Source: Hyposmocoma kahamanoa (lineage: Eukaryota; Arthropoda; Insecta; Lepidoptera; Cosmopterigidae). Taken from it: a DNA stretch of 64,000 nt. Positions 1 to 8,816 of the stretch are shown here, piece by piece. The notes beneath the pieces are model-generated. The model did not search any database, had not been told where the DNA came from, and saw only the letters and a program-made list of their open reading frames with translations. The translations under genes were made by a program, and so were the position numbers. The stretch's first letter is position 1. Every line of letters begins with the position of its first letter. Where the stretch lies: the NCBI RefSeq assembly GCF_003589595.1, contig NW_020654175.1:462112-526111 (forward strand), read 5' to 3'.

Positions 1-165
1 CACTACGCCGTCACCCTGAGACATAAGTTGACAATTAAGTCTTATGTACCTGTAATTTCACCAGCACCGTTGTCCTTTCAAACCGCAACACGGTTATGCT
101 CACATTACCTCTTGTCATGATAGTACTTCCTTGAACGAACTCTTTCACAAGGAGTTCTACTGGTA
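1..165 (-). repeat. R300 repeat, 5' part, cut by window edge
   Basis: First of 27 copies of an unnamed repeat of about 300 bp (R300). Read in its own direction it begins near AGTAGCAGTAGAGCTCC, contains a hairpin of the form GCAGTAAT-N6-ATTACTGC, then the blocks GGGACTTGTCAACTTATG and GATTTAAAGCTCTGAG, and ends in CACTTGGTGTCATAAAA. No ORF, terminal inverted repeat or obvious tRNA A/B box is visible. This copy runs off the window before its 3' half. Confidence 0.75.
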
Positions 166-640
166 CAAAGTTATTTACTTCCCTTGCTTTGTTCTTCAAA
201 GTTCATTAAGAGCATACTTGTAAACTGTTGGATATTGTTTATGATGCGACAGTGAAAATTCAAAATGTAAAAGGCTCAGCAAATTAGTTGAAAGGCAACA
301 GCCCTTCAGCTAATTCGACGAAAAAGGCCGTTATTGCAACTGACAAGCGGGAGTTCGCTCTACCGGTCATTTTAACTCGACGATTAATGCTGCTCGTCTA
401 CATTGATATAATTGTACTAGATAGATTGCCATCTTTCATTATTATTAAAGGATTCATTAGCTGTCATCATCTCATTAATCAACTAATGTTAACATTTTAT
501 GTTGAGATTTTGAAACGTTTCTATTAGATCGAAGCAGCTCACATGTAAAACGTATGTCAAAGTCTATTGAACTTATTGGGCTAGCTTATGTCCACCATTT
601 TGTATTTTGACAACTTTTACACTTCCGATCGTTGATTATT
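166..640. other. No recognisable feature
   Basis: AT-rich sequence. The longest open frame (288-527, plus) is Ile/Leu-rich, resembles no family I know and is no longer than chance frames elsewhere in the window. Confidence 0.5.
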
Positions 641-658
641 TCCTATAAGCCATTCGAT

Positions 659-881
659 CTAGTCAAATACAACATCGAATTCGCTGTAATCGGGTGCGCT
701 GAAGACGAGCTGTGCGCAGCGCTCGCTCGTCCAGTCCAATAATGCTTTCAGCTGTAGGCGCTGCCACGTTTCTACAGTGCGTCCATCACGTTTGCGAAAG
801 CGCGCATGGATGGCTTTAAGGCGAGGTATTTTAGGAGGTGAGGTGTGAGGGAGCGCCCCTCGCGTCCCGCAATCTATACGC
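659..881 (-). other. Possible terminal coding exon (unknown product)
   Basis: On the minus strand a pyrimidine-rich, AT-rich tract ends in TTAATTTTAG just above position 881. This is a plausible 3' splice site. It is followed by 73 open codons and a TAG at 659-661. The predicted peptide is charged and hydrophilic, with the stretches FRKRDGRTVETW and SAPDYSEFDVVFD near its end, and is GC-rich compared with the flanking DNA. I do not recognise the protein. The upstream part of this segment recurs at 56795-56905, where the AG has become AAG and the frame is lost, so this may belong to a duplicated or repetitive sequence. No AATAAA is seen downstream. Alternative: a chance frame inside an old repeat. 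Confidence 0.3.
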
Positions 882-975
882 CTAAAATTAATACAAATAA
901 AATGGAAAAAAATACGAACAGGCGGAGAAAATTTGACACAGATCCGACGTTGACGAGCGCCAGATGGCGACGAAC
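838..975 (-). repeat. Dispersed repeat shared with 56795-56905
   Basis: Both places share ACAGATCCGACGT, AACAGGCGGAGAAA, AAAATTAAT and GAGGTGTGA in the same order on the plus strand. The function is unknown. Confidence 0.6.
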
Positions 976-1087
976 GGGGCAGCGGGCGGCGCGGTGTGTC
1001 GTTAAACCGCTTGGTAATTTTCTAGTTTTGGGATAAATGTGAATTTAATAACCACAGAGATTTTATTCTCAAATAAGTCATTATAGA

Positions 1088-1112
1088 CTTACTTGGTACT
1101 TGGTACTTGGTG
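1088..1112 (-). repeat. Heptamer tail of the LOA-like element
   Basis: Three and a half tandem ACTTGGT units (plus strand), that is ACCAAGT at the 3' end of the element. The same terminus is seen in the truncated relative at 35448. It serves in place of a poly(A) tail. Confidence 0.75.
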
Positions 1113-1176
1113 CAACGGGCTGGTGTCCGCAACTCGACGTCAAGGCGCCTATTTTGCGTGTGGTGGGTGCAGGGTC

Positions 1177-3537
1177 CTACTCGTGCCACCCAAGCTCCTC
1201 CAGGAATCTCAGCAGCCTCCTGGGCTTGCTGAAGACTTCGGGGAGCGACCTTGGCACTCCAAGGTACTTTGCCCTGTAGTTGGCCACGCCGGAGCACTGT
1301 AGTAGGATGTGCGCAGCCGTTTCCTCCCCCTCCATGCACGCTCTGCATAGAGGGCTGTCTGTGATACCTAAATTGAAAAGGTGTTTATTGTACGGACCAT
1401 GACCCGTTAGGGCGGCAGTTAGAGTGCGAAGCTCTTGCCTTTTGAGTTTAATAAATATTCGAGATAGACTGGCATTGAGCGTTGGGAGTGCTTCCCTCGC
1501 CTGTCTACAGACCGTAAGGGTCGTCCATGTATTGTTATGTGATGATTTTGTACCTTTGTGTATGGTTGTTTTGAACCATTGGTAGGGGAGGGACACTATG
1601 GGTTCTGGTCCTACAGCGTCCGCCTCCGATCCTTTTCTGGCTAGTTCATCTGCTGCATCATTGCCGCGTGAGCCGCTGTGTCCTTTAATCCACTGTAGGG
1701 TTACGTGGTTTTGTATACATACCTCCATGAGTGCTTGATGGCATTCATAAATGAGCCCTGAGTTTATGTCATAGCTGTTCAGTGCTTGTAGTACTGACAT
1801 ACTGTCTGAGAGTATTCGAATGGAGTGGTTCTTAACTCTTCTCGCTATGATTGCTTCTGCCGCCAACTTGATGCCCATGCATTCAGCCTGGAATACTGTG
1901 TTGTGGTCACCAAGTGGTGTTGATATCCTGATATTGAGGTCTTCTGAGAATACCCCAGTACCTGTTCCTGAATTTGTTTTAGATCCATCAGTGAAGACGC
2001 GGACCTCTTTGGGGTTTAGTCCTTCGTTGGGTTCTTCAAACAATTGTATCTTGTATTTTTTGTCAAAGATGTATTGTTTTGGGATCCTATCCACAGCCGC
2101 CTCCAGTAGCGGTTCCTCATTGACAGTCTTATAGAGGATTTCTGTGTGTGGGGTCCTCATGTTCTTCCAAAGGCCGGCTCTATTTAGACGCACTGCTGTT
2201 GACGCCGCTTCCTGTCTGATGAACAGTGGGAGGGGTCGCAGGTCCAGCATCGCTTCGAGGGCCGCAGTTGGTGTTGTCCTCATGCAGCCGGTCGTCGCCA
2301 CGCAAGCAAGTCTTTGGAATTTGTCCAGCTTGTCGGTTGCGGTCGTCAGCTGGGTTCGTGGCCACCATACTGTAGCGCCGTAACTGATCATGGGTCTTAT
2401 CACCGCTGTGTAGAGCCATAGTGTTATCTTGGGTGAAAGTCCCCATTGTTTACCCACCATTCTATGGCACTGCCAGAAGGTGATAGTGGCTTTTTGAATT
2501 TTGTTGTTCAGATGCTTGTTCCAGTTCAACTTGTTGTCTAGTATTACCCCCAGGTACTTGACTTCGGTTGATAATTTTAGTTCTGTACTGAAGAGTTTGG
2601 GTAGTAGGTAGTTACCCAGTAGTCTTTTGTTTGTAAACATTACTAGTTCCGTCTTTGTCGGGTTTACCGATAGTTCGTATGCCCTGCACCATCTTTCCAC
2701 AATCCGGAGTGCAGCTTGTGTTATGTCGCAGAGAGTATTGGCATAATTTCCTGTTACCAGTATAGCTATGTCATCAGCATATCCTACTGTATAGAAATGT
2801 TCTTTGTTTAGTTTGATGATGAGGTCATTTACGACCATGTTCCACAGCAGCGGCGACAGTACCCCCCCTTGAGGGCACCCCTTCGCTACTATGGCCCATG
2901 AGGTCTCATTTGCTGTTGTTTTTATTGTTCTTTGTTTTAGCATGTTGCTAATCCAGCTGATCAGCACTTCATCCACTTCGTGTCTTCTCCGTGCTGATTG
3001 TATGCTGGAAAAGTTGGTTTTATCGAAGGCTCCCTCAATATCTATGAAGGTGCCTAGGCAGATTGCTTTGTTTTTTAGGGCCTCTTCTATCTTGCCAACA
3101 ACGGCATGTAGGGCCGATTCAGTGGATTTGCCTTGGCTGTATGCATGTTGGTTTCCGTGTAATGGTATGTTCTTAAGCGCACCATCCCTCAGTTCTCTGT
3201 CACATAGCCTTTCCAATGTTTTCAGGAAGAACGATGTGAGGCTGATTGGTCTGAAGGACTTCGCGTCAGTGTAGTCGTTTTTTCCTGGTTTCGGTATAAA
3301 AATGACTTTTACCTCTCGCCAGCTGTGGGGCACATAGCTGAATGCTAGACAGGCCCGAAAGATGTCGACCAGGTGCTGGACCAGTGTGTCCCCGCCCCAT
3401 TGTAGGAGTGCGGGAAATACTCCATCTTGGCCCGGAGCTTTGTACGGTTCAAAGGTGTTTACTGCCCATTTTGTCTTTTCGTATGTTACTACTTGTTCAG
3501 CGTACCGCCAGTTATGGATCGATGTTTTATGGTTCAT
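1177..3537 (-). CDS. LOA-like ORF2, C-terminal part: RT, RNase H, CCHC
   Basis: Reverse transcriptase half of the outer retrotransposon, which would copy element RNA into DNA at a nicked chromosomal site. In order (residues of the 786-aa frame): RT motif KAPGQDG (33-39), FIDIEGAFD with catalytic Asp166, KGCPQGGVLSP (219-229), YADD (253-256). Then RNase H with FTDGSK (Asp517), QAECMG (Glu552), LSDS (Asp578) and GNDAADELA (Asp627/Asp630). A CCHC knuckle follows (Cys731, Cys734, His743, Cys748). All catalytic residues expected by family are present. The first Met is not the true start: the frame stays open upstream to the insertion junction at about 3578, where it continues the endonuclease ORF. 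No stop or frameshift lies inside. The 3' UTR is only about 90 bp. Confidence 0.9.
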   Translation of the reverse strand: MNHKTSIHNWRYAEQVVTYEKTKWAVNTFEPYKAPGQDGVFPALLQWGGDTLVQHLVDIFRACLAFSYVPHSWREVKVIFIPKPGKNDYTDAKSFRPISLTSFFLKTLERLCDRELRDGALKNIPLHGNQHAYSQGKSTESALHAVVGKIEEALKNKAICLGTFIDIEGAFDKTNFSSIQSARRRHEVDEVLISWISNMLKQRTIKTTANETSWAIVAKGCPQGGVLSPLLWNMVVNDLIIKLNKEHFYTVGYADDIAILVTGNYANTLCDITQAALRIVERWCRAYELSVNPTKTELVMFTNKRLLGNYLLPKLFSTELKLSTEVKYLGVILDNKLNWNKHLNNKIQKATITFWQCHRMVGKQWGLSPKITLWLYTAVIRPMISYGATVWWPRTQLTTATDKLDKFQRLACVATTGCMRTTPTAALEAMLDLRPLPLFIRQEAASTAVRLNRAGLWKNMRTPHTEILYKTVNEEPLLEAAVDRIPKQYIFDKKYKIQLFEEPNEGLNPKEVRVFTDGSKTNSGTGTGVFSEDLNIRISTPLGDHNTVFQAECMGIKLAAEAIIARRVKNHSIRILSDSMSVLQALNSYDINSGLIYECHQALMEVCIQNHVTLQWIKGHSGSRGNDAADELARKGSEADAVGPEPIVSLPYQWFKTTIHKGTKSSHNNTWTTLTVCRQAREALPTLNASLSRIFIKLKRQELRTLTAALTGHGPYNKHLFNLGITDSPLCRACMEGEETAAHILLQCSGVANYRAKYLGVPRSLPEVFSKPRRLLRFLEELGWHE

Positions 3538-3581
3538 TTCTTCGCACCTGTCATCTTGGACGAACCTGCATCCTGGGAAAT

Positions 3582-3602
3582 AATAATAATAATAATAATA
3601 AT
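3582..3602 (-). repeat. (ATT)n 3' terminus of inner element
   Basis: Seven TAA units on the plus strand directly next to the target duplication. This is the usual microsatellite end of CR1-type elements. Confidence 0.8.
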
Positions 3603-3674
3603 CTTTATTTTCTCCACAAAGTTGTTCAAAAAGTGCACATACATTATGTTATAGGCAAACAATCTTTGCAGAGA

Positions 3675-3715
3675 CTGGTGCCCGAACTAGGTTGATCCTG
3701 TATTTCGGGTCGCCA
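3675..3715 (-). promoter_or_regulatory. 3' UTR stem-loop of inner element
   Basis: CTGGTGCCCGAA (3675-3686) pairs with TTCGGGTCGCCAG (3703-3715), with one bulge and one wobble or mismatch, around a loop of about 16 nt. It lies about 75-135 nt from the element's 3' end. RT recognition of 3' structures is known for related elements; the role here is inferred. Confidence 0.5.
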
Positions 3716-3879
3716 GGCCTCTACCTCCGTAAATAATAATAATAATTACAATAACAGTATATGTATACACATATATGTATACAGTATATGTATGCAAAGA
3801 ACTAGAAGTTGGTCAGACAATAATAATAAAGACTACTTAAACAATTAGTTATGCTAAATTATGCAATAGGAACAAAAAT

Positions 3880-3950
3880 AAAGTGTATGTGTGTGTGTGC
3901 GTGTGAGTATGTGTATGTGTGTGTGTGTGTATGTGTGTGTGAGTATCCAC
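3880..3950. repeat. GT-rich microsatellite in 3' UTR
   Basis: Interrupted (GT)n with GTATGT and GTGAGT variants, just downstream of the ORF2 stop of the inner element. Confidence 0.8.
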
Positions 3951-3956
3951 GTTTAA

Positions 3957-6869
3957 CTAAGCTATTACTTCAATAAGTTTTTCTGTTTCAGTGTAGTTTA
4001 GTCCTAGGAGCCATTTTGTCACAGCTTTCTTGCATTCGTATTTATTTAGCGGATATATTTTCAGATTTAAATTTGCTTTATTATATAAGTACGATCCTAA
4101 GAAGGTAAAAAACCGGTTAATGAAGGCAGTATGAAACGACTTTTTAGGGCACACTATATCATATCGTCTCCTACTACAGGTTAGGTTCGCATCATAAACG
4201 ATTAATGAATGCTTTTTTAATATTATATGTAATATAAATAATTGGCGTATGGATAATACTTGCCATGATTTGTACAGGTCCGCTGTAGGGTGGAGTGTAG
4301 GCTTAAAAGTAGCTACCTTGAGAATACAGCGTTGTGCTCGCTCAATCTTGATTAGATGCGATTTTGCAGCACCACCCCAAGAAGTTACACAATATATAAA
4401 TAAGCATTGACAGAGTGCATAATACACCATCTTAATGATGTCAAAGTCTGCTATATTTCTAAGGGTTTTGAAAATGTATATTAACTTCCTAGTGCGCGCC
4501 GCAAGATCTGAGATGTGAGAAATGAAGTTTAAGTTTTGATCAAGAGTGATACCTAAATATTTAGTAAATGGAACTCTTTCAAGGCAGGGACAAGAACAAG
4601 CAATAACGTGTGGACTTGGACAATGATGAGGTTTTAGATTGAGGTTGCCGTGAGGAGCATTTGCGTTACGAATTGAGAACGATATATACTTAGTTTTATT
4701 GGCATTAATTGTGAGGAAATTAGAATTGAGCCATTCCACAGCTGCATTTAATCCATTTTGGGCCAATCCAAACGTTTCTTCCCAAGTTTTAGCACAAAAA
4801 ATGAGAGCTGTGTCGTCGGCAAAAGATAACGTTTTACCATTTGGCAGATTAATACGACAGAGATCATCTATAAAGACCAGAAATAGGGTTGGACCAAGTA
4901 TACTTCCTTGAGGAATTCCATGGACAATGCTTGCTTCAGAACTCGAGTAATCATCTATTTTTGTGCATTGTGTTCTATTAGTCAGGTAAGACTCAAAAAG
5001 TTTTAATTGTACATCTCTTACCCCAAAACGCTGAAGTTTAGATAACAAGGTAGATATAGAGACCGTATCGAATGCCTTCGCGAGATCTAGAAATATCGAT
5101 AGACATTTCATACCCCTATCCAGATTCTCGGCCACATAATTTGTGAGATCATGGACAGCATCTCCAGTAGACTTACCAGCACGAAACCCGTACTGTTGGT
5201 TAGAGAGTAGTTTATTATTTTCCAAGAAATTAATAAGTCTACTGTTCATCATGCGTTCAAGAATCTTAGACAGGGAAGGCAGGATGGAAATTGGACGATA
5301 ATTATTCACACAGTCTCTACTACCAGACTTAAACACAGGCCGAATCAGGGATTTCTTAAAAACGTCCGGAAAAATTCCAGTATTTATACTAAGGCGACAG
5401 ATATGTGTGATGGCCGGAATAAGGATATGCTTGAAGCTCTTAATAAACTTGGATGAAATACCATCCCAGCCAACTGCACAGTCGTTTCTTAAGCCCATTA
5501 TCAGTCTTTCGACTTCCTCTTCGTCAGGGTCCAGTAAAACAAACGAATTAATGTTACTTGAGCAATTAGAAAGGAGAAGGTCGCTACTCAAATTATGGTT
5601 TTTTAGGCGAATGTTCTCGGCTAAATCTTTACCAATATTGGCAAAGTAAAAATTTACTTCGTTTACCGCTTCTTCTGGAGAATTAGCCTGGGTAAGAAGG
5701 GGTTTGGCTGAGGCAACGGATTTGTTGCTGTAGGTTTGCTCTTTTATTATTTTCCATAGCTTTTTATTATTATGACCTGCTTTTTTAATTTCACATTTTT
5801 GAAAGTCCTTTTTCAAACGTTTTAATATATTAGTACAGTAGTTTCTGTATCTACGGTACGTTGTTTTTAGTATAGTATTATCAGGTGTCAACTTCAGTTT
5901 TTTATGCATATTATCCCGGTTTCTTATGCAGCGCAAGAGTCCAACGGTTATCCAAGGCTTGATAGTTCTATTTCGTCGGGATAACCTGAGAATACGAGTA
6001 TTATATACTAAAGCATGTGAGAGGAGATTTACCAAAACATTCGCGGCTATGTTAGGGTCATTGGCTTCCAAAACATATTTAAAATCCATGTTCGCCATTT
6101 CATTTTCCAATGCAATCTCGTCTATTTTAGAAATTTGATGAGTAGCATGAACAGGTTGTTTTATATCAATACATAGTACGATGGCGTCATGATCAGTTAT
6201 TGCTGAGTGAACAACGACAGTCTCAATACGTTTCTTTGTTTTAACAATGGCATGATCCAAACAAGCGTTATACCTTGTTGGCAACGAGTGTGTTGGAAGC
6301 ATCCCATGGCATGCCAGTAAATTAAGATATTCCTCTGCGTGATCGTTGACGTTTTTTGGTGAAATATCTATATTTATATCACCGGTGATAATGACAGTAT
6401 TAAATGATGACAACGCCATCAGTACCAAATCTAAGGAGTGTAAAAATCTTTGGACGTTGTGTTTGAAACAATGCGGCCTATAAATTGCCACAATGGCAGT
6501 ATGTGAGGAAATTTTTATCACCAAGCAATTTGCTTCATCCAAAGTTGGCTCCTCAATTGTACATTTAACTGAATTTTTCACATATACTATCACACCATCA
6601 TTTTGATTGTAGTTATCTGTAGTGCAGTGCGAGTGATAATCATCCAAAAGAGGCATATAATTTCTTTGAGACAGCCAACACTCAGTCAGTATTATGAACT
6701 GGAAATCTAATTTTATACGAGTGAGGAGCGTAGTTAGACCATCAAAGTTGCGATGGACGCTCCGGATGTTTTGACACAAAATATTGGTGTGTCCAAGGGG
6801 ATGATTCAATGGGGACGTCACCTCTTCTGCTGTACAGATTCTAGCTACGGGATAAGAGAAACTATCCAA
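3957..6869 (-). CDS. Inner element ORF2: endonuclease and reverse transcriptase
   Basis: A 970-aa polyprotein for target-primed reverse transcription. Residues 28-235 form an APE-type endonuclease with CQNIRS (Asn34), TECW (Glu63), IYRP (Tyr130), GDINID (Asp164/Asn166), CLDHA (Asp205) and ITDHD (Asp226/His227). The RT spans about 465-760: GWDGISSKFIK, RPVFKSG and NNYRPISILP, FLDLAKAFD (Asp595), HGIPQGSILGP (650-660) and FADD (683-686). The remaining C-terminal region carries thumb-like motifs including KYLGITLD and SWGGAAKSHLIKIERAQR. No RNase H or zinc knuckle was seen. The length is normal for CR1/Jockey ORF2 and no stop breaks it. The start is the first Met of the open frame, 398 bp after ORF1 ends, so translation probably reinitiates. 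Confidence 0.93.
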   Translation of the reverse strand: MDSFSYPVARICTAEEVTSPLNHPLGHTNILCQNIRSVHRNFDGLTTLLTRIKLDFQFIILTECWLSQRNYMPLLDDYHSHCTTDNYNQNDGVIVYVKNSVKCTIEEPTLDEANCLVIKISSHTAIVAIYRPHCFKHNVQRFLHSLDLVLMALSSFNTVIITGDINIDISPKNVNDHAEEYLNLLACHGMLPTHSLPTRYNACLDHAIVKTKKRIETVVVHSAITDHDAIVLCIDIKQPVHATHQISKIDEIALENEMANMDFKYVLEANDPNIAANVLVNLLSHALVYNTRILRLSRRNRTIKPWITVGLLRCIRNRDNMHKKLKLTPDNTILKTTYRRYRNYCTNILKRLKKDFQKCEIKKAGHNNKKLWKIIKEQTYSNKSVASAKPLLTQANSPEEAVNEVNFYFANIGKDLAENIRLKNHNLSSDLLLSNCSSNINSFVLLDPDEEEVERLIMGLRNDCAVGWDGISSKFIKSFKHILIPAITHICRLSINTGIFPDVFKKSLIRPVFKSGSRDCVNNYRPISILPSLSKILERMMNSRLINFLENNKLLSNQQYGFRAGKSTGDAVHDLTNYVAENLDRGMKCLSIFLDLAKAFDTVSISTLLSKLQRFGVRDVQLKLFESYLTNRTQCTKIDDYSSSEASIVHGIPQGSILGPTLFLVFIDDLCRINLPNGKTLSFADDTALIFCAKTWEETFGLAQNGLNAAVEWLNSNFLTINANKTKYISFSIRNANAPHGNLNLKPHHCPSPHVIACSCPCLERVPFTKYLGITLDQNLNFISHISDLAARTRKLIYIFKTLRNIADFDIIKMVYYALCQCLFIYCVTSWGGAAKSHLIKIERAQRCILKVATFKPTLHPTADLYKSWQVLSIRQLFILHIILKKHSLIVYDANLTCSRRRYDIVCPKKSFHTAFINRFFTFLGSYLYNKANLNLKIYPLNKYECKKAVTKWLLGLNYTETEKLIEVIA

Positions 6870-7267
6870 GTTATATAATAATTCATTTATATCTGCGAAT
6901 TTTATTTATTTATATTTAATATGGGTGGAACAGTACTGACTCGAATGTAATACTCATTTAATATACATGACGAATGCATAGTGTGGAATGTTCGTTTAAA
7001 AAAGTCCCATACCATAATATCTACATGGCTTTTGGTGGATTTTGGCGTGATATTTATTGGAGTAATATGTAGCGATTGTATTCGGTTTGTGTACAGTAAA
7101 ATTAGTTTTTTATATTGCGATGTGTGTAGGTAATGTATTGCATGTGTAATGAATGGCAGTATAAAAATATATTGTGTTGTGTTTTTATTGAATGGTGTGT
7201 GATAAGTGAATATATATTTTATGTTTATACAATTTAGGATGACTGTTAATCTTACAAACGAAAATAG

Positions 7268-8206
7268 TCACAATTTTTTTTTCAGCACGTTGATATCTTC
7301 TTCGCTTCTAATAAGGATTGCTATGTCACCCTCAGCCTTACGTAGATAAACGTTTCCTCCAGCTGTCCAACAGTATTTGAAACCACCTGATTGAGCCATA
7401 TCTTTAGCAAGAAAATGTAAGCGTCGAGCTTTAGGTGTTAGTCGCTCAGAGATATAGATACGCGTGTCCTTACTTTCGAATCCAAGGTGGTTTGAATGAA
7501 GTTGTCCGCTTTTGTTGAATGACTTTGCAGCCTCAAGTACTTTGCTCTTGGTCAAGGTGTTACCGAGTTCAACTATCAACGATGAGCATTTCTGGTCTTT
7601 TTTGTTAGGTACACGAAATATGTCGCGAATCTCTTGCGTCTGGATATTAATTTTCAGGGTATCGGTGAGTCTTCCAAAGTAGCCATAAAGGTCAGTATTT
7701 TTCTCACCTCTAATTTTGGGGACATTTCTAATTTCTATTGAGGTCTTATAAAGATTTTTATGTAACATATCACATTTATCATTGATGACGTTAATCCTGG
7801 ATGATAATTCTTTTCGCTCCTCTTCCATCATAATTATTTTATTTTGTACAAATTCAATTCTGGCAGATACATCAGAGACGGATTTCTCGATCTCAGTGTT
7901 CAAAGTCTTAATAGAATTATTCTGGTCTTTAATGTGTGATATATGGTTTTCTATTTCCCCCAAACGATGGTTCTGGTTTGCTTCAAATTTTTGAAACATT
8001 TTCATCATTTCATCGCGAAAAAGAAGTAAGACATCAGTCTGATCCATGTCTTCCGACTCCGACATACGACGCCTTTTTTTATCTCTTTGGGTAGTACCGC
8101 TGGACCCCGATGCCAATTCAGGATTAGAAGCTGACATCGATTCGTTACTCTGAGGTGATCGCAAGACGTTCGGCATCTTTGTTTTTGACGCGAGAGTAGT
8201 AGGCAA
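7268..8206 (-). CDS. Inner element ORF1: coiled coil plus FP25K-like domain
   Basis: A 312-aa RNA-binding and assembly protein of the retrotransposon. Visible parts: a Ser-rich N-terminus, a basic run RDKKRRR (41-47) that could be a nuclear signal, a long heptad-type coiled coil (about 60-150), then EIRNVP (158-163) followed by a globular C-terminus containing IYISERLTPKARRL and a final KKKL. The coiled coil followed by this type of domain resembles the Baculo_FP/FP25K-like family found in ORF1 of several insect CR1/Daphne-type elements. That match is from memory. There is no CCHC knuckle or PHD finger. The frame is intact. Confidence 0.85.
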   Translation of the reverse strand: MPTTLASKTKMPNVLRSPQSNESMSASNPELASGSSGTTQRDKKRRRMSESEDMDQTDVLLLFRDEMMKMFQKFEANQNHRLGEIENHISHIKDQNNSIKTLNTEIEKSVSDVSARIEFVQNKIIMMEEERKELSSRINVINDKCDMLHKNLYKTSIEIRNVPKIRGEKNTDLYGYFGRLTDTLKINIQTQEIRDIFRVPNKKDQKCSSLIVELGNTLTKSKVLEAAKSFNKSGQLHSNHLGFESKDTRIYISERLTPKARRLHFLAKDMAQSGGFKYCWTAGGNVYLRKAEGDIAILIRSEEDINVLKKKL

Positions 8207-8296
8207 GCAGCAATAACGAGGAGTTACTATAGCGAGGGCTGAATGAGGGAATAAGACGTAGTTTTGGAGTGTCGCAGTTATAGTCGATTCTTTCGC

Positions 8297-8720
8297 ACTA
8301 GTAAAAGACTTTAAGGCGATAGTGTCATATGGGTCTCGTTCTTTTGATATCGATCGGCAACTGCATACAAATTTGCTTTCCGTCTAATATAACTTGAGCC
8401 TTCTGGTGTATTATTATGAGAGTAGGTAGGTGGAATTAAAATTTGCATTAGACAACAGCGATGTCCACGCATCCGAGTGCGAGAGGTGATTATTAGTTAA
8501 TTCGCTTCCACTAATGTAGTGATCCACAGCGTTTTTCCATATGGGTCATGCTAATTGGGCACCGATCGATGAATTCATACAGAATTTCTTTCCGTCAAAT
8601 ATAACTTGACCCTTCTGACGCAGGTAAGTAAATTCAAATAACTCACATGCTTGCAGTGGCGGTGTGTGTGTCTGCTCGCACAAAACAATCGTTAGCGATA
8701 AACTCCTTAATACTATTGTG
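8297..8720 (-). promoter_or_regulatory. Two tandem 5' UTR units of inner element
   Basis: Segments 8297-8405 and 8508-8619 are imperfect copies of each other. Both contain CATATGGGTC, CGATCG, TTTCCGTC, AATATAACTTGA and CCTTCTG in order, about 211 bp apart, with weaker similarity in the DNA that follows. Duplicated 5' UTR units with promoter activity are known in other non-LTR elements, so this is probably the internal promoter. Confidence 0.6.
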
Positions 8721-8816
8721 CTCCTAATATTCACAACTAATTTTTGCTTACTAAAATTGTATTTTATAATTTTAATAAATTTTAAAAGGGATTATTAACC
8801 AATGCGTCTGAACAAC

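Noticed and set aside
1177..1348. Frames on the opposite strand or in other phases within 1-11.5 kb (for example 1093-1302, 2891-3274, 11033-11437)
   Set aside because: Shadows of the retrotransposon ORFs; composition follows the true frame.
3671..3690. TGGTGCCCGAACTAGG as an LTR primer-binding site
   Set aside because: It is one arm of the 3' UTR hairpin of the inner non-LTR element; no LTR nearby.
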